Shown: positions 51,330 through 59,781, counted from the first letter of the stretch. The stretch is DNA of 64,000 bases from Chloroflexota bacterium (GCA_023459215.1 JAEWVF010000050.1:1-64000); one strand, 5' to 3'. Numbers and translations are program-made. The notes: generated by a model from the letters alone, not told the origin.

Positions 51330-52010
51330 TCAGGGCATCTCGCGCAAAACGTATCCGACACCGCGCACGGTATGAATCAATCTCGGCAATTGCTCATTTT
51401 CTTCCAATTTCTGGCGCAGGTAGCGGATATACACTTCGAGCACATTGCTTTCCCCGCCAAAATCGTAACCCCAAACGCGCTCAAAAATAGTCGAACGTTC
51501 GAGCACCTGGCGCGGATGGCGCAGGAACAATTCCAGAAGCTCATGCTCCTTGGCCGTCAGTTGGATCAGCTTTCCGCCGCGCGTTACTTCGCGTGTGCTG
51601 GTATCCAGGCTCAGGTCGGCAAACTTCAGCACCTGCACGCGGTCAGTCTGGGTCCGGCGCAGCAGGGCGCGCACCCGCGCGGTCAATTCGTCCAGGTTGA
51701 AGGGTTTGACCATGTAATCGTCTGCGCCGGCATCCAAGCCCTGCACGCGATCCTGGATGGTATCCTTGGCTGTCAGCATCAGGATCGGCAATGAGCCGCC
51801 CATGCGCAAGCGATGACATACATCCAGGCCATCCATCCCCGGCAGCATCCAATCCAGAATGACCAGGTCGGGGCTATAGTCACGAGCCATATTCAACCCG
51901 CTGCGGCCATCCATTGCCGTATCAACCGTATAACCTTCATAAGTCAGTCCACGTTGAAGCAGTTTCAAAATGGCGGGGTCATCTTCGATAATCAAGATTC
52001 GCTCTTTCAT
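51330..52010 (-). CDS. OmpR/PhoB-family response regulator
   Basis: 226 residues. Receiver: ILIIEDDPAILKLLQRGLTYEGYTVDTAMDG with the phospho-acceptor Asp in PDLVILDWMLPGMDGLDV, then MLTAKDTIQDRVQGLDAGADDYMVKPFNLDELTARVRALLRR (conserved T and K). C-terminal winged helix: RGGKLIQLTAKEHELLELFLRHPRQVLERSTIFERVWGYDFGGESNVLEVYIRYLRQKLE. AAGGAGAG precedes the ATG by 4 nt. TATAAT at 52033-52028 on the minus strand is the probable -10. Confidence 0.95.
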   Translation of the reverse strand: MKERILIIEDDPAILKLLQRGLTYEGYTVDTAMDGRSGLNMARDYSPDLVILDWMLPGMDGLDVCHRLRMGGSLPILMLTAKDTIQDRVQGLDAGADDYMVKPFNLDELTARVRALLRRTQTDRVQVLKFADLSLDTSTREVTRGGKLIQLTAKEHELLELFLRHPRQVLERSTIFERVWGYDFGGESNVLEVYIRYLRQKLEENEQLPRLIHTVRGVGYVLREMP

Positions 52011-52027
52011 AGGCTCTCCTTATGAAG

Positions 52028-52049
52028 ATTATACCAACTCTGGTAGAAT
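52028..52049. promoter_or_regulatory. Closely spaced divergent -10 elements
   Basis: Minus-strand TATAAT (52033-52028) for the response regulator and plus-strand TAGAAT (52044-52049), 7 nt before the sugar transferase ATG. Both promoters must overlap, so the two directions could compete or share regulators. Confidence 0.45.
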
Positions 52050-52056
52050 TTGAGCC

Positions 52057-52686
52057 ATGCGCCCCCCCATGCTCAAACGAATCTTTGATATTTGCGTTTC
52101 CGGCCTCGCCCTGCTTCTGCTTTCACCCATCCTGCTGGTGGTAGCCATTCTGGTGCGAATTTTCCACGGCAGCCCAATCCTGTTCGGGCAGACCCGCCCA
52201 GGGTATAAGGGGATGCCGTTCCGCATCTACAAGTTCCGCACGATGACGGATGCCCGCGCCGCGGGCGGGGAGCTTCTGCCGGATGCCGAACGGCTGACTC
52301 CCCTTGGCCGGTTCCTGCGCGCGAGCAGCCTGGATGAACTTCCTGAGCTATTCAACATCCTGCGCGGCGAGATGTCGTTGGTCGGGCCGCGTCCACTGCT
52401 GATGCAATATCTGACGCGCTACTCGCCAGAACAGATGCGCCGCCACGATGTCCTGCCCGGGTTAACCGGCTGGGCCCAGATTAATGGCCGCAACGCCCTG
52501 ACCTGGGAAGAAAAATTCCAGATGGATGTATGGTACGTCGATCACTGGTCGTTCTGGCTGGATATAAAGATTATCTTCCTGACACTGTGGAAGGTCATTC
52601 AACGGGAAGGCATCTCACAACCCGGCCACGCCACAGCGGAGGAGTTTATGGGGGATAATCCACAGGATAAAAGCACTAACCCGTAA
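52057..52686 (+). CDS. Polyprenyl-phosphate sugar-1-phosphate transferase (PglC/WcaJ-C-like)
   Basis: A 209-residue bacterial sugar transferase (PF02397 type). LKRIFDICVSGLALLLLSPILLVVAILVRI is the re-entrant membrane helix. SPILFGQTRPGYKGMPFRIYKFRTMTDA contains the catalytic region, followed by LTPLGRFLRASSLDELPELFNILRGEMSLVGPRPLL with the acidic dyad neighbourhood and PGLTGWAQINGRN. It starts glycan assembly by moving a sugar-phosphate from a UDP-sugar to undecaprenyl phosphate. Minimal monotopic form, about the length of PglC. It has a leaderless arrangement. Its end overlaps the end of the convergent HD gene by 11 bp. Confidence 0.92.
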   Translation: MRPPMLKRIFDICVSGLALLLLSPILLVVAILVRIFHGSPILFGQTRPGYKGMPFRIYKFRTMTDARAAGGELLPDAERLTPLGRFLRASSLDELPELFNILRGEMSLVGPRPLLMQYLTRYSPEQMRRHDVLPGLTGWAQINGRNALTWEEKFQMDVWYVDHWSFWLDIKIIFLTLWKVIQREGISQPGHATAEEFMGDNPQDKSTNP

Positions 52687-53245
52687 CCCCAACCAGCCCC
52701 AATTCTGGCGCAATCCGGCGCATGGCCGCGATGACATTGCCGACGTGTTCGCCCCACAGGTCCACGCCAAATTCCGCCGCGGCTTGCTCCATGCCTAACC
52801 GGTCTGTCCCAGCGGCAAAAGCCTTATCCTTCCATTTCTTTTTGACCGAAGAAGGCTCCAAATCCAAAATCGAACGCGATGGACGCACCAGCGCAACAGC
52901 TGTGATCAGGCCGGTAATCTCATCGCAGGCGTTGAGCGCTTTTTCCATCCGGGTTTCGCGCTGAATCCCGGAGTGGTCACCATGGCTCAGAATCGCCCGG
53001 ACGATTTTCTCGCTCACACCGCGCTGACGTAAAATCGGCGCGCCTTCCAGCGGGTGCTGCTCAGCGGTTGGGTGAATCTCCCAGTCGAAATCGTGCAGCA
53101 GGCCGGCCAACCCCCACTCTTCGACATCTTCTCCATACTTCTCCGCATAAAAGCGCATGGCGGCTTCCACGCAAAGCATGTGGCGAATCAGGGATTCGCT
53201 TTTGACATATTCATTTACCAGGGAAAGGGCTTCTTCGCGGTTCAT
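52676..53245 (-). CDS. HD-domain hydrolase
   Basis: 189 residues with the HD phosphohydrolase pattern: LIRHMLCVEAAMRFYAEKYGEDVEEWGLAGLLHDFDWEIHPT, where H22 and H51-D52 are metal ligands, then AILSHGDHSGI with further His and NACDEITGLITAVALVRPS with the last Asp. Substrate unknown; many such stand-alone proteins act on nucleotides. The ATG at 53245 overlaps the sulfatase stop (ATGA), so it is coupled to it. A longer frame up to 53314 has no support. Confidence 0.85.
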   Translation of the reverse strand: MNREEALSLVNEYVKSESLIRHMLCVEAAMRFYAEKYGEDVEEWGLAGLLHDFDWEIHPTAEQHPLEGAPILRQRGVSEKIVRAILSHGDHSGIQRETRMEKALNACDEITGLITAVALVRPSRSILDLEPSSVKKKWKDKAFAAGTDRLGMEQAAAEFGVDLWGEHVGNVIAAMRRIAPELGLVGVTG

Positions 53246-54741
53246 TCCTGTTTCAACCGCTCCAAACGTGTTTTCATCTCTGCCTGTGTCTCGGCATATT
53301 TCTCGATATTGCACAGGTTTTCCAACTCATACGGGTCGTTTTTTAGATCGTACAATTCACATTCGTTGGTTTCGTATTCAACATACTTCCAGTCATATGT
53401 TCGAACCGCATAAAATTGCGGGATCAGTTCCCCCACCCCGTCGATGGCCGGCCAATGCTCGATCAACAGTTCATCGCGCCAGGGTTGGTTGGGGTCTTCC
53501 AAAAGCGGCACAAGGCTGACACCGTCGACCATCTCAGGGATATCGGCACCGGCCCACTGCAAAAAGGTGGGCGCCAAGTCGATATTGGCTACCATGTTTT
53601 TAACCACGCGCGGTTCGAATCGACCTGGGGCATGCACCAGGAATGGGACTCGCGCACATTCATCATATGGACAGTTCTTGTCGACACCAAAACCATGCTC
53701 ACCAAGGGTCATACCATTATCAGAGAGATAGACAATGATGGTGTTCGAATCCAAACCCGTTTTGCGCAAAATATTCAAAATTGAGGCAATGCCATCATCC
53801 ACAGAAAGCATGGAACGCAGAATCTGCAAATCAGCCGTATCCAAAACATCTGCGGGTGTCTGCCTTAGCTCCTGAACATAGCGCGGCTTATCGCTGACAT
53901 CTTCCTCGTTGAAATTGGGGGGCCGATGCTGGGTCCACTCCCATCCCGAACCAGAACGAAACGTTTCCTTGTGGCGCGGGGCCGATACATAGGGAGAGTG
54001 CGGGTTGTAGTAGCCAAGAAACAAGAAAAATGGTTCATCTTTGCTGCGAACGATAAAATCGAGGGCATGACGGGTAATCACATCCGCGCTGAAATTGGCT
54101 TTGTTCTTTGGGTATTCGACAATCTGTCCATTTTCAGACATGCTGTAATCAAAAAAATAGCCCCACCCGTCCGGTTGACGCCCCAGCAAAACCTTCCAAT
54201 CGTTCCAACCCGGCGCAACATAGCCATATGGTTCCATGTCATTATATTCGTTCAAATATTTGCCATAATAAGCGGTACGGTAACCGGCTTCTTGCATCCA
54301 CAGGCCAATTGTGGCCGAGTCATCGAGTTTACGCGCGCTGCCCATCGGCCACTCGTTGGTATAAACCTCGTGATTATGGGTATATTGACCGGTCAAAATC
54401 GTTGCCCGGCTGGGGCAACAAAGCGGCGTGGTAACAAAACCAAGTTCAAAGTTAACGCTGTTCGGGATAAACTCTGAAGCCATGACCGGCATATAACTCA
54501 AGGAACGATACGGTTGATCGTCGGTAAGGATAAAAATAATATTCGGGCGCTGGTCTTCGAGGCGTTCCTGTGAAACAGGCGCATCAACCGTCACATCAAA
54601 AATAGTTGGCGTCTGGGTTGGCTGAGGGGTTTTGCTGGCAGGTTCTTCAGTAACAGGCATTGCACTGCAACCGGAAATTTGAAAAACAGGAACAAATAAG
54701 CCGATCCCCAATAATATCAACAAAAAAAATCTTCTAATCAT
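53242..54741 (-). CDS. Type I sulfatase, lipoprotein
   Basis: A 499-residue arylsulfatase-like hydrolase. N-terminal lipoprotein signal (lipobox ISGC at 22-25) and Thr/Pro linker. RPNIIFILTDDQPYRS gives the metal-binding Asp pair (D74, D75). TPLCCPSRATILTGQYTHNHEVY holds the CxPSR formylglycine motif with C108. Later EHGFGVDKNCPYDECARVPFLVHAPG and YLSDNGMTLGEH supply the remaining metal and active-site residues. It needs conversion of Cys to formylglycine by a maturase, which is not in this window. It likely removes sulfate from extracellular polysaccharide. Overlaps the SanA-like gene by 8 nt upstream. Confidence 0.9.
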   Translation of the reverse strand: MIRRFFLLILLGIGLFVPVFQISGCSAMPVTEEPASKTPQPTQTPTIFDVTVDAPVSQERLEDQRPNIIFILTDDQPYRSLSYMPVMASEFIPNSVNFELGFVTTPLCCPSRATILTGQYTHNHEVYTNEWPMGSARKLDDSATIGLWMQEAGYRTAYYGKYLNEYNDMEPYGYVAPGWNDWKVLLGRQPDGWGYFFDYSMSENGQIVEYPKNKANFSADVITRHALDFIVRSKDEPFFLFLGYYNPHSPYVSAPRHKETFRSGSGWEWTQHRPPNFNEEDVSDKPRYVQELRQTPADVLDTADLQILRSMLSVDDGIASILNILRKTGLDSNTIIVYLSDNGMTLGEHGFGVDKNCPYDECARVPFLVHAPGRFEPRVVKNMVANIDLAPTFLQWAGADIPEMVDGVSLVPLLEDPNQPWRDELLIEHWPAIDGVGELIPQFYAVRTYDWKYVEYETNECELYDLKNDPYELENLCNIEKYAETQAEMKTRLERLKQE

Positions 54742-55447
54742 GATTGATTTCCTTGCAAACCTTGCAGGTTTCAGAGAGGTCGAGTTTGCTGCTGCCGCTC
54801 AAAACAATCGGTTCAGGATCGCCCAAAATGGGCAGCGGACGGGTTACGTGGACATCCACCAAGGCGGTGACTGTGGCAGCAAGCTCGCGCATATTCCAAA
54901 AAAGCATGGAAGAGCGCCGATAGTTGAAATTTTCAGCATTCACCCCAATTCCATCCAGCCCAAGGGCGTTACACAAATACAGGGCGCGCGGCATGTGGAA
55001 AGCCTGCGTGACCAGGATCGCAGAATCGACGCCAAAAATAGCCCTGGCCCGGTAACAGGTGTCATAGGTGCGCCGACCGGCATAATCCAGCACGATGGCT
55101 TCATCGGGCACACCCAGGCTCAAGGCATATTCACGCATGGCGGCCGGTTCGTTGTACTCGACCGTGCTGTTGTCGCCGCTCATCAAGAGCTTCTGCACCT
55201 TTCCTGAAAAATACAATTCGGCTGCTGTTTGAATCCGGTCGCGCAAGACCGCCGTTGCGCCTCCGCTGCGGGTCAGACCCGCCCCGAAAACGATGGCCAC
55301 CGGGCGGGTAGGAGCGTCTGCCTCGCTATAAGTGCGCGCCCAACCCACCAAACCGGTTACAACCCGCGAAAGGGTCAGAATCCCCATCCCGGTCAAAAAC
55401 AAATACCAAAACAATTTGCTGATTTTTGCGATAATTTTCTTAAACAT
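54734..55447 (-). CDS. SanA/YdcF-like DUF218 membrane protein
   Basis: 237 residues: one N-terminal TM helix (LFWYLFLTGMGILTLSRVVTGLVGW), then the DUF218 fold with VAIVFGAGLTRSGGATAVLRDRIQTAAELYFSGKVQKLLMSGDNSTVEYNEPAAMREYALSLGVPDEAIVLDYAGRRTYDTCYRARAIFGVDSAILVTQAFHMPRALYLC. This matches SanA, linked in enterobacteria to envelope barrier function. The biochemical role is not established. It is first in the operon with the sulfatase and HD genes. TACAAT lies 7 nt before the ATG with no Shine-Dalgarno. Confidence 0.85.
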   Translation of the reverse strand: MFKKIIAKISKLFWYLFLTGMGILTLSRVVTGLVGWARTYSEADAPTRPVAIVFGAGLTRSGGATAVLRDRIQTAAELYFSGKVQKLLMSGDNSTVEYNEPAAMREYALSLGVPDEAIVLDYAGRRTYDTCYRARAIFGVDSAILVTQAFHMPRALYLCNALGLDGIGVNAENFNYRRSSMLFWNMRELAATVTALVDVHVTRPLPILGDPEPIVLSGSSKLDLSETCKVCKEINHD

Positions 55448-55454
55448 GGAAAAG

Positions 55455-55460
55455 ATTGTA
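55455..55460 (-). promoter_or_regulatory. -10-like hexamer, leaderless arrangement
   Basis: TACAAT on the minus strand ending 7 nt before the SanA-like ATG at 55447. It lies next to the terminator of the preceding transporter operon. Confidence 0.45.
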
Positions 55461-55462
55461 CC

Positions 55463-55492
55463 AAAAAACAGCGCCGGGTTTCCCCAGCGCTG
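55463..55492 (-). terminator. Terminator of the phn-type transporter operon
   Basis: On the minus strand: stem cagcgc(t)ggg/ccc(g)gcgctg followed by six T residues, ~30 nt after the phnE stop. Confidence 0.82.
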
Positions 55493-55522
55493 ATGAAATT
55501 CTTACATTTTTTCAGCAGGCGT

Positions 55523-57361
55523 TTAGACCACCCGCTCACGCATCTCGGAACTGATATAGTCCATGAACGAAACAACCACGGCAATCGCCAACATCTGGGC
55601 GCTGGCGCCGCTGTAGTTCAAGAGGTTGATATTCTGCTGCAAGAGGAAGCCGATACCGCCGCCGCCGACAAAACCGATGATCGTTGACATACGAACATTG
55701 ATGTCCCAGCGATACATCGTATACGAGATATAAGGCGGGATAATTTGCGGGATCACGGCATAGACAATTGTCTGCAAGCGGTTGGCCCCGGTGGCCTCGA
55801 TCGCTTCCAACGGGCCGGAAAGGATGCTTTCAACCTGTTCCGAGTAGAGTTTGGCCAGGCTGACGATGGTATGCAAACCCAACGCCAGCGTACCGGCGAA
55901 TGGGCCAATCCCAACCGCGATGACAAATACAATCGCCATGACCAAGGCTTCAACCGAGCGCAGGGCATTCAGGAAGGTGCGGGTGACAGTATAGATAACC
56001 ATGCCAACCGGCAGGGTTTCCTTGGCCTTGGTAAAAATTGCCAAAGCCAACCCCAGCAATCCGCCAACCGCCACCGGCCCCCACAGGGTGTAGAGCTGGT
56101 TATCGACCTGATACAACCAGTCGATCAACTGGGCAATCAGAACAAGAATGGTCGCGCCTGCAATGGCCGCCAAAACCATGTTAACCGTTTTAAGCGCGCC
56201 CAGGGGCAATTTCTCGGTCACCTGCTGACCGATGCGGCCCAAGAAACTGCTCAAGGTCGCGCCAGCGGCCAACCCGCCCAGCAGCGCAGTGCTGATGGCC
56301 AAAATATCGCCGCCCTGGAAGAGGAAATATCCAAGGAAGCCAAATGGGCCAAGAGCGGCCTGTAAAGCCGTGCCAATCGTCATGGAAAGGTTGGCCAACT
56401 GGAAGAGGCCAAAGAAACTCACCATAACGATCACCGCCAAGGCCGCCATACGCAGCAAGCGCGTGGAAAGCGGAGGCTGGTTAATCTCTTCCTGAGGGAT
56501 AGCCCAGCGCAAGCCAAAAATAACTATGGTCGGGGCAACAATCACACTCAGCAAATTCACAAACAGGTTCGATCCGGCCTGGGTGCTCAAATCTCCCACC
56601 CAGCTAAACACCGCAAAACCTACGGCAATGCCAACCGGCCAACCTAAAACAGAAAGCGCAATACTGGCCAGGGGGCTTTTAATTGGTTTCATCAAGTTGC
56701 GGGCCGCGATAAAGCTCAACGGCACAGCCAGGAACGTACCGAAAACCGTCGCAAGCAAGGCCAGGAAAACGGTCTCAACGATTTTGTCCCAGGTCTCAAG
56801 AGCGGTTTTGCTGAACTGGGGCATACCGACATTGCGGCGCAACACAGCACGCACATACTGGACCTCGTCAGCGGGACGATTGGGGAGCTTGAATTCAAGC
56901 GAAAAATATCCGCTGGCATCAGTTTTGACGTTGTCGCGACCCAAAGTAACCAGGTTGTTGGGATCACTGCCCGGCACAAAACGCACTGGGCCGGTAGTAT
57001 TCGGGGCAAAGTTAAAACCTTCGATGCGGACCGTTTCACCGGGGTTTGCGCAAATCGGGGTAATGCGCAGATGCGGCCCGGCGTCAGTGGCATTCAAGTC
57101 TGTCAAGAGCGCTTCATCTGCCGGACAGGGGGTATAAATCGGGGCATTGATGGTTTCTTCAACCTGCTCGTAGGTAAAAATATCCGGTCGCGCCAGGGCG
57201 CGCGTTACGCGAACCAGGCTTTCCTGGCGCTTTTCGCTTTTCAGTTCTTCCAAATCCACCTTGGTGATCTGGAAACCATAAGCAAAAATGACCATACCCA
57301 GAAAAGTGAAGAAACCAACACTTAATGATTTCCAAATGGATGCTTTTTTGCCATTTTTCAT
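55523..57361 (-). CDS. phnE: Phosphonate-type ABC permease PhnE, enlarged form
   Basis: 612 residues, more than twice the usual ~260-280. TM1 at ~12-30. An extracytoplasmic Ig/TIG-like domain at ~95-175 (HLRITPICANPGETVRIEGFNFAPNTTGPVRFVPG) ending before the permease. PhnE N-terminal half at ~190-223 (WDKIVETVFLALLATVFGTFLAVPLSFIAARNLM). A ~230-residue insertion (225-455) with about six extra TM helices. Then the PhnE C-terminal half (FLNALRSVEALVMAIVFVIAVGIGPFAGTLALGLHTIVSLAKLYSEQVE) with the EAA loop EAIEATGANRLQTIVYAVIP (519-538). It forms the membrane channel for PhnC and PhnD. The start is 6 nt after phnC. The substrate could be phosphonate, phosphite or phosphate ester. Confidence 0.87.
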   Translation of the reverse strand: MKNGKKASIWKSLSVGFFTFLGMVIFAYGFQITKVDLEELKSEKRQESLVRVTRALARPDIFTYEQVEETINAPIYTPCPADEALLTDLNATDAGPHLRITPICANPGETVRIEGFNFAPNTTGPVRFVPGSDPNNLVTLGRDNVKTDASGYFSLEFKLPNRPADEVQYVRAVLRRNVGMPQFSKTALETWDKIVETVFLALLATVFGTFLAVPLSFIAARNLMKPIKSPLASIALSVLGWPVGIAVGFAVFSWVGDLSTQAGSNLFVNLLSVIVAPTIVIFGLRWAIPQEEINQPPLSTRLLRMAALAVIVMVSFFGLFQLANLSMTIGTALQAALGPFGFLGYFLFQGGDILAISTALLGGLAAGATLSSFLGRIGQQVTEKLPLGALKTVNMVLAAIAGATILVLIAQLIDWLYQVDNQLYTLWGPVAVGGLLGLALAIFTKAKETLPVGMVIYTVTRTFLNALRSVEALVMAIVFVIAVGIGPFAGTLALGLHTIVSLAKLYSEQVESILSGPLEAIEATGANRLQTIVYAVIPQIIPPYISYTMYRWDINVRMSTIIGFVGGGGIGFLLQQNINLLNYSGASAQMLAIAVVVSFMDYISSEMRERVV

Positions 57362-57367
57362 ATCGCC

Positions 57368-58120
57368 CTATCCTACCCGCTCTGCGTCACGGCCATAAAT
57401 TTCTTTAAACTTTTTATCGTCAATATCCTTTGGCAGCCCTTCGAAAACCAGGTTACCGCCATTCAAGGCAATAACCCGATCCGCGTAGCGATGCACCAGG
57501 TCTAAAAAGTGCAGGCTGCACAGAACGGTAACGCCATCTTTTTTATTGATATCTTCAAGGTGAGACATGATGCTGTGCGCCAGGACAGGGTCGAGGCTGG
57601 CAACCGGCTCGTCCGCCAGGATCATTTTTGGGTCTTGCATCAAGGCGCGCGCAATGCCGACACGTTGTTGCTGTCCGCCGCTCAATTCATCGGCGCGCTG
57701 GTAGGCTTTATCGGCGATGCCTACACGATCAAGCTGCTTAAGCGCTTTTGCAACGTCTTCCTTTGGGAAATGGTTTACCAGGCTCCAGGCCGGATTTACA
57801 TAGCCCAAACGCCCGGCCAAAACATTGGTAATAACTTTCGAACGATGAACAAGATTAAAATGCTGAAAAACCATGCCAATTTTTCGGCGGATTCGGCGCA
57901 TCTCATCTGGAGAAGCGGCAGTAATGTCTTCACCATTCCATAAAATTTGTCCAGCCGTTGGCTCGATCAGGCGGTTGATACAACGCAAGAGTGTTGATTT
58001 CCCTGAACCGCTTAAACCAATTACAGCCAGGAACTCGCCATCCGGCACTTCAAAACTAACATTGTCAAGCGCTTTGACACCACCATCATAGATCTTGGTC
58101 AGGTTTTTGATTTGCAACAT
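57368..58120 (-). CDS. phnC: Phosphonate-type ABC transporter ATPase PhnC
   Basis: 250 residues. MLQIKNLTKIYDGGVKALDNVSFEVPDGEFLAVIGLSGSGKSTLLRCINRLIEPTAGQI (Walker A GLSGSGKST), Q-loop MVFQHFNLVHRSKVITNVLAGRLGY (the FNLVxRxxVxxNVLxGRLG block is specific to PhnC), signature LSGGQQQRVGIARAL, Walker B MILADEPVASLDP, H-loop CSLHFLDLV. It energises PhnE. The ATG at 58120, with GGGGTG ~8 nt upstream, is preferred to an upstream in-frame codon. A dispersed ~110-bp element begins 40 nt upstream, as at the CHAT gene. Confidence 0.92.
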   Translation of the reverse strand: MLQIKNLTKIYDGGVKALDNVSFEVPDGEFLAVIGLSGSGKSTLLRCINRLIEPTAGQILWNGEDITAASPDEMRRIRRKIGMVFQHFNLVHRSKVITNVLAGRLGYVNPAWSLVNHFPKEDVAKALKQLDRVGIADKAYQRADELSGGQQQRVGIARALMQDPKMILADEPVASLDPVLAHSIMSHLEDINKKDGVTVLCSLHFLDLVHRYADRVIALNGGNLVFEGLPKDIDDKKFKEIYGRDAERVG

Positions 58121-58159
58121 AATGCGGCACCCCGGAAATGTGATTTTGGCGCGAACCAA

Positions 58160-58278
58160 TATCCCAAAAACATAAAAAAGGAAATACTGCTCTTTTTGTA
58201 AGTTTCTAAACTGAATCTGGCAAAAACAAGCTGAAACAGGCCATCTGGGTTAGATATTTACGCAGTACTTAATAAGTA
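58160..58278. repeat. Dispersed ~110-bp element, copy 2 (upstream of phnC)
   Basis: Homologous along its length to 7768-7876; the main difference is a ~10-bp insertion (taaaaaaggaa) near the gene-proximal end. Same orientation and nearly the same distance to the downstream start codon. Confidence 0.75.
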
Positions 58279-58280
58279 TG

Positions 58281-58412
58281 TATCCGAAAATTAGGAGAGG
58301 CTTGTCATGTCGAGCGAAGCGAGACATCTTTTCGCGGCGTTAAAGACCTCTCAGTCGCTGAAAAGCGCTCCTTCGAGGTGACATGACCAGTAGATGGAAT
58401 AATTTTCGGATA
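58281..58412. repeat. 132-bp MITE-like element with 13-bp perfect terminal inverted repeats
   Basis: TATCCGAAAATTA (58281-58293) and TAATTTTCGGATA (58400-58412) flank a core with tgtcgagcgaagcgagacat and a cctctcagtcgctgaaaagc hairpin region. A copy lacking the right end is at 37567-37682. No coding capacity. With copy 2 of the other element it fills most of the phnD-phnC gap. Confidence 0.85.
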
Positions 58413-58424
58413 GGTTCTAAGTGC

Positions 58425-58460
58425 AAATTTGGGGCAGAGAAGTTTCCCTGCCCCAAATTT
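58425..58460 (-). terminator. Hairpin directly after phnD
   Basis: A 13-bp perfect stem aaatttggggcag/ctgccccaaattt, ~18 nt past the phnD stop. On the minus strand the stem ends in a T-containing run. It probably reduces read-through from phnD into phnC. Confidence 0.75.
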
Positions 58461-58477
58461 TTGATTCAAAATCGGGC

Positions 58478-59617
58478 TTACGGTGCGATGGTATAGCCGG
58501 TAGCGGCAACCATGGCGCGAATGATGTCATATTCGGCGTCGGTCGCAGGTTCGATACCGGTCCAACCGTAGAAGTCATTGCTACCAATCGACTCACCCCA
58601 GGCTTCGGTTTGGGCAAAAGCGGTCAGGGCTTCTTCGATCTGGGCGCGAACTTCAGCGGGGAACTCGGGACCGAAGGACATGGTGTCGTTCGGAATGGCG
58701 GCGGAAACGGCCAGGATGCGAACCTTCTGCATCACATCGGGGGCTTCCGTGCGGATGTTTGCGCGGGCATCAAGAACGCGCCAACCATCACAGAGCAACT
58801 TCTTGCCCTCGGCGTCGGGGGCGCAGTTCGGGATGGCTTCGGCGGGAATTTCGTACATTTCGTTGGTAACTTTGCCTTCCTGGTAGTCAGCCCAGGTAAA
58901 GACAGGAGCGCCTTCGGGATTCAGCGGAACGCTATAGAAAACGGTGCCGAAATCAACTTCGCCATTGTAGACAGCGGTAACGGTCTGGTTGTGGCCGCCA
59001 GTCTGAACCTGTTCGCCGGGGGTAATGCCAGCTTCGCTCAGTTCAACAAACGGAACCATGTAACCGGAGGTCGAACCCTGGTCGCCGTAGCCCCAGGTAG
59101 CGCCTTCGAGGTCTTCCAAGGTCTGGAATTCGCTGTCGCGAGCGACAATGTACTCAGCCCAATAAACAGGATAACCGAAGCGGATGGCTTTGAAGGAAAC
59201 ATCCACACCGCACAACTGGCTGGCAATCGCATAGCCCAGGCCGGGGATGAAGGCCATGGTATCGGTCGGGGAAGCACACATTTCTTCGATGGTGGCGGCG
59301 TAGGAAGTCGGCACAACCACTTCGAAGGTCAGGCCAGTGGCTTCGTTCAGCGCCTGGGCCATCACTTCACCACCGGTCACGATGATGTTGGCATCCACCG
59401 AGGGGACAAACAAAACCTTGATCGGGTGTTCGGGGCTGCCGACTTCGGGTTCAGGAACAGCGGTGGGTTCCTCGGTGGGCGGAACAGCGGTGGGCACTTC
59501 GGTGGGTTCTTCCACCACCGGAGCTTCGGTCGCCGGGACTTCGGCGGGGCCGCAGGCCGCGAGCACGAAAGCCAACACGGCCAGGACAGCGAATAACACA
59601 TAAAACGAGCGTTTCAT
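58478..59617 (-). CDS. phnD: Phosphonate-type substrate-binding lipoprotein PhnD
   Basis: A 379-residue PhnD/PtxB-type binding protein. Signal MKRSFYVLFAVLAVLAFVLAAC with lipobox LAAC, a Pro/Glu/Val/Thr linker, then IKVLFVPSVDANIIVTGGEVMAQALNEATGLTFEVVVPTSYAATIEEMCASPTDTMAFIPGLGYAIA, LEGATWGYGDQGSTSGYMVPFVEL, and TVTAVYNGEVDFGTVFYS. The STSGY and VDFG blocks are those that bind the phosphonate group in this family. Shine-Dalgarno GAGGAGAAG. It is the first gene of phnDCE but is separated from phnC by ~360 bp of repeats and a hairpin. No C-P lyase genes are seen nearby. Confidence 0.9.
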   Translation of the reverse strand: MKRSFYVLFAVLAVLAFVLAACGPAEVPATEAPVVEEPTEVPTAVPPTEEPTAVPEPEVGSPEHPIKVLFVPSVDANIIVTGGEVMAQALNEATGLTFEVVVPTSYAATIEEMCASPTDTMAFIPGLGYAIASQLCGVDVSFKAIRFGYPVYWAEYIVARDSEFQTLEDLEGATWGYGDQGSTSGYMVPFVELSEAGITPGEQVQTGGHNQTVTAVYNGEVDFGTVFYSVPLNPEGAPVFTWADYQEGKVTNEMYEIPAEAIPNCAPDAEGKKLLCDGWRVLDARANIRTEAPDVMQKVRILAVSAAIPNDTMSFGPEFPAEVRAQIEEALTAFAQTEAWGESIGSNDFYGWTGIEPATDAEYDIIRAMVAATGYTIAP

Positions 59618-59652
59618 TTTTTTCTTCTCCTCATTTAGAAGAACTAAAATTT

Positions 59653-59670
59653 AGCCTGCACATGCAGGCT
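59653..59670. promoter_or_regulatory. Palindrome AGCCTGCA-CA-TGCAGGCT upstream of phnD
   Basis: An 8-bp perfect inverted repeat with a 2-nt centre, ~36 nt before the phnD start on the minus strand. It could be a regulator site or an mRNA hairpin. The rest of 59618-59787 is AT-rich without a gene. Confidence 0.4.
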
Positions 59671-59775
59671 TGCATTTTTGATAATAATGCCATTTTGCGC
59701 ATCTTGCAAGGCTAATATGTTTTAATAAGATTAAGAACAGGTAAAAGATAGTATAAAAATCACTCCGAAAGTTTG

Positions 59776-59781
59776 TATAAT
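59776..59781 (+). promoter_or_regulatory. -10 element, leaderless arrangement
   Basis: TATAAT ending 6 nt before the ATG at 59788; no Shine-Dalgarno. Confidence 0.5.

Noticed and set aside
55523..55600. Frameshifted or split phnE
   Set aside because: The frame is continuous over 612 codons with both conserved halves, so enlargement is real rather than a fusion artefact of two frames.
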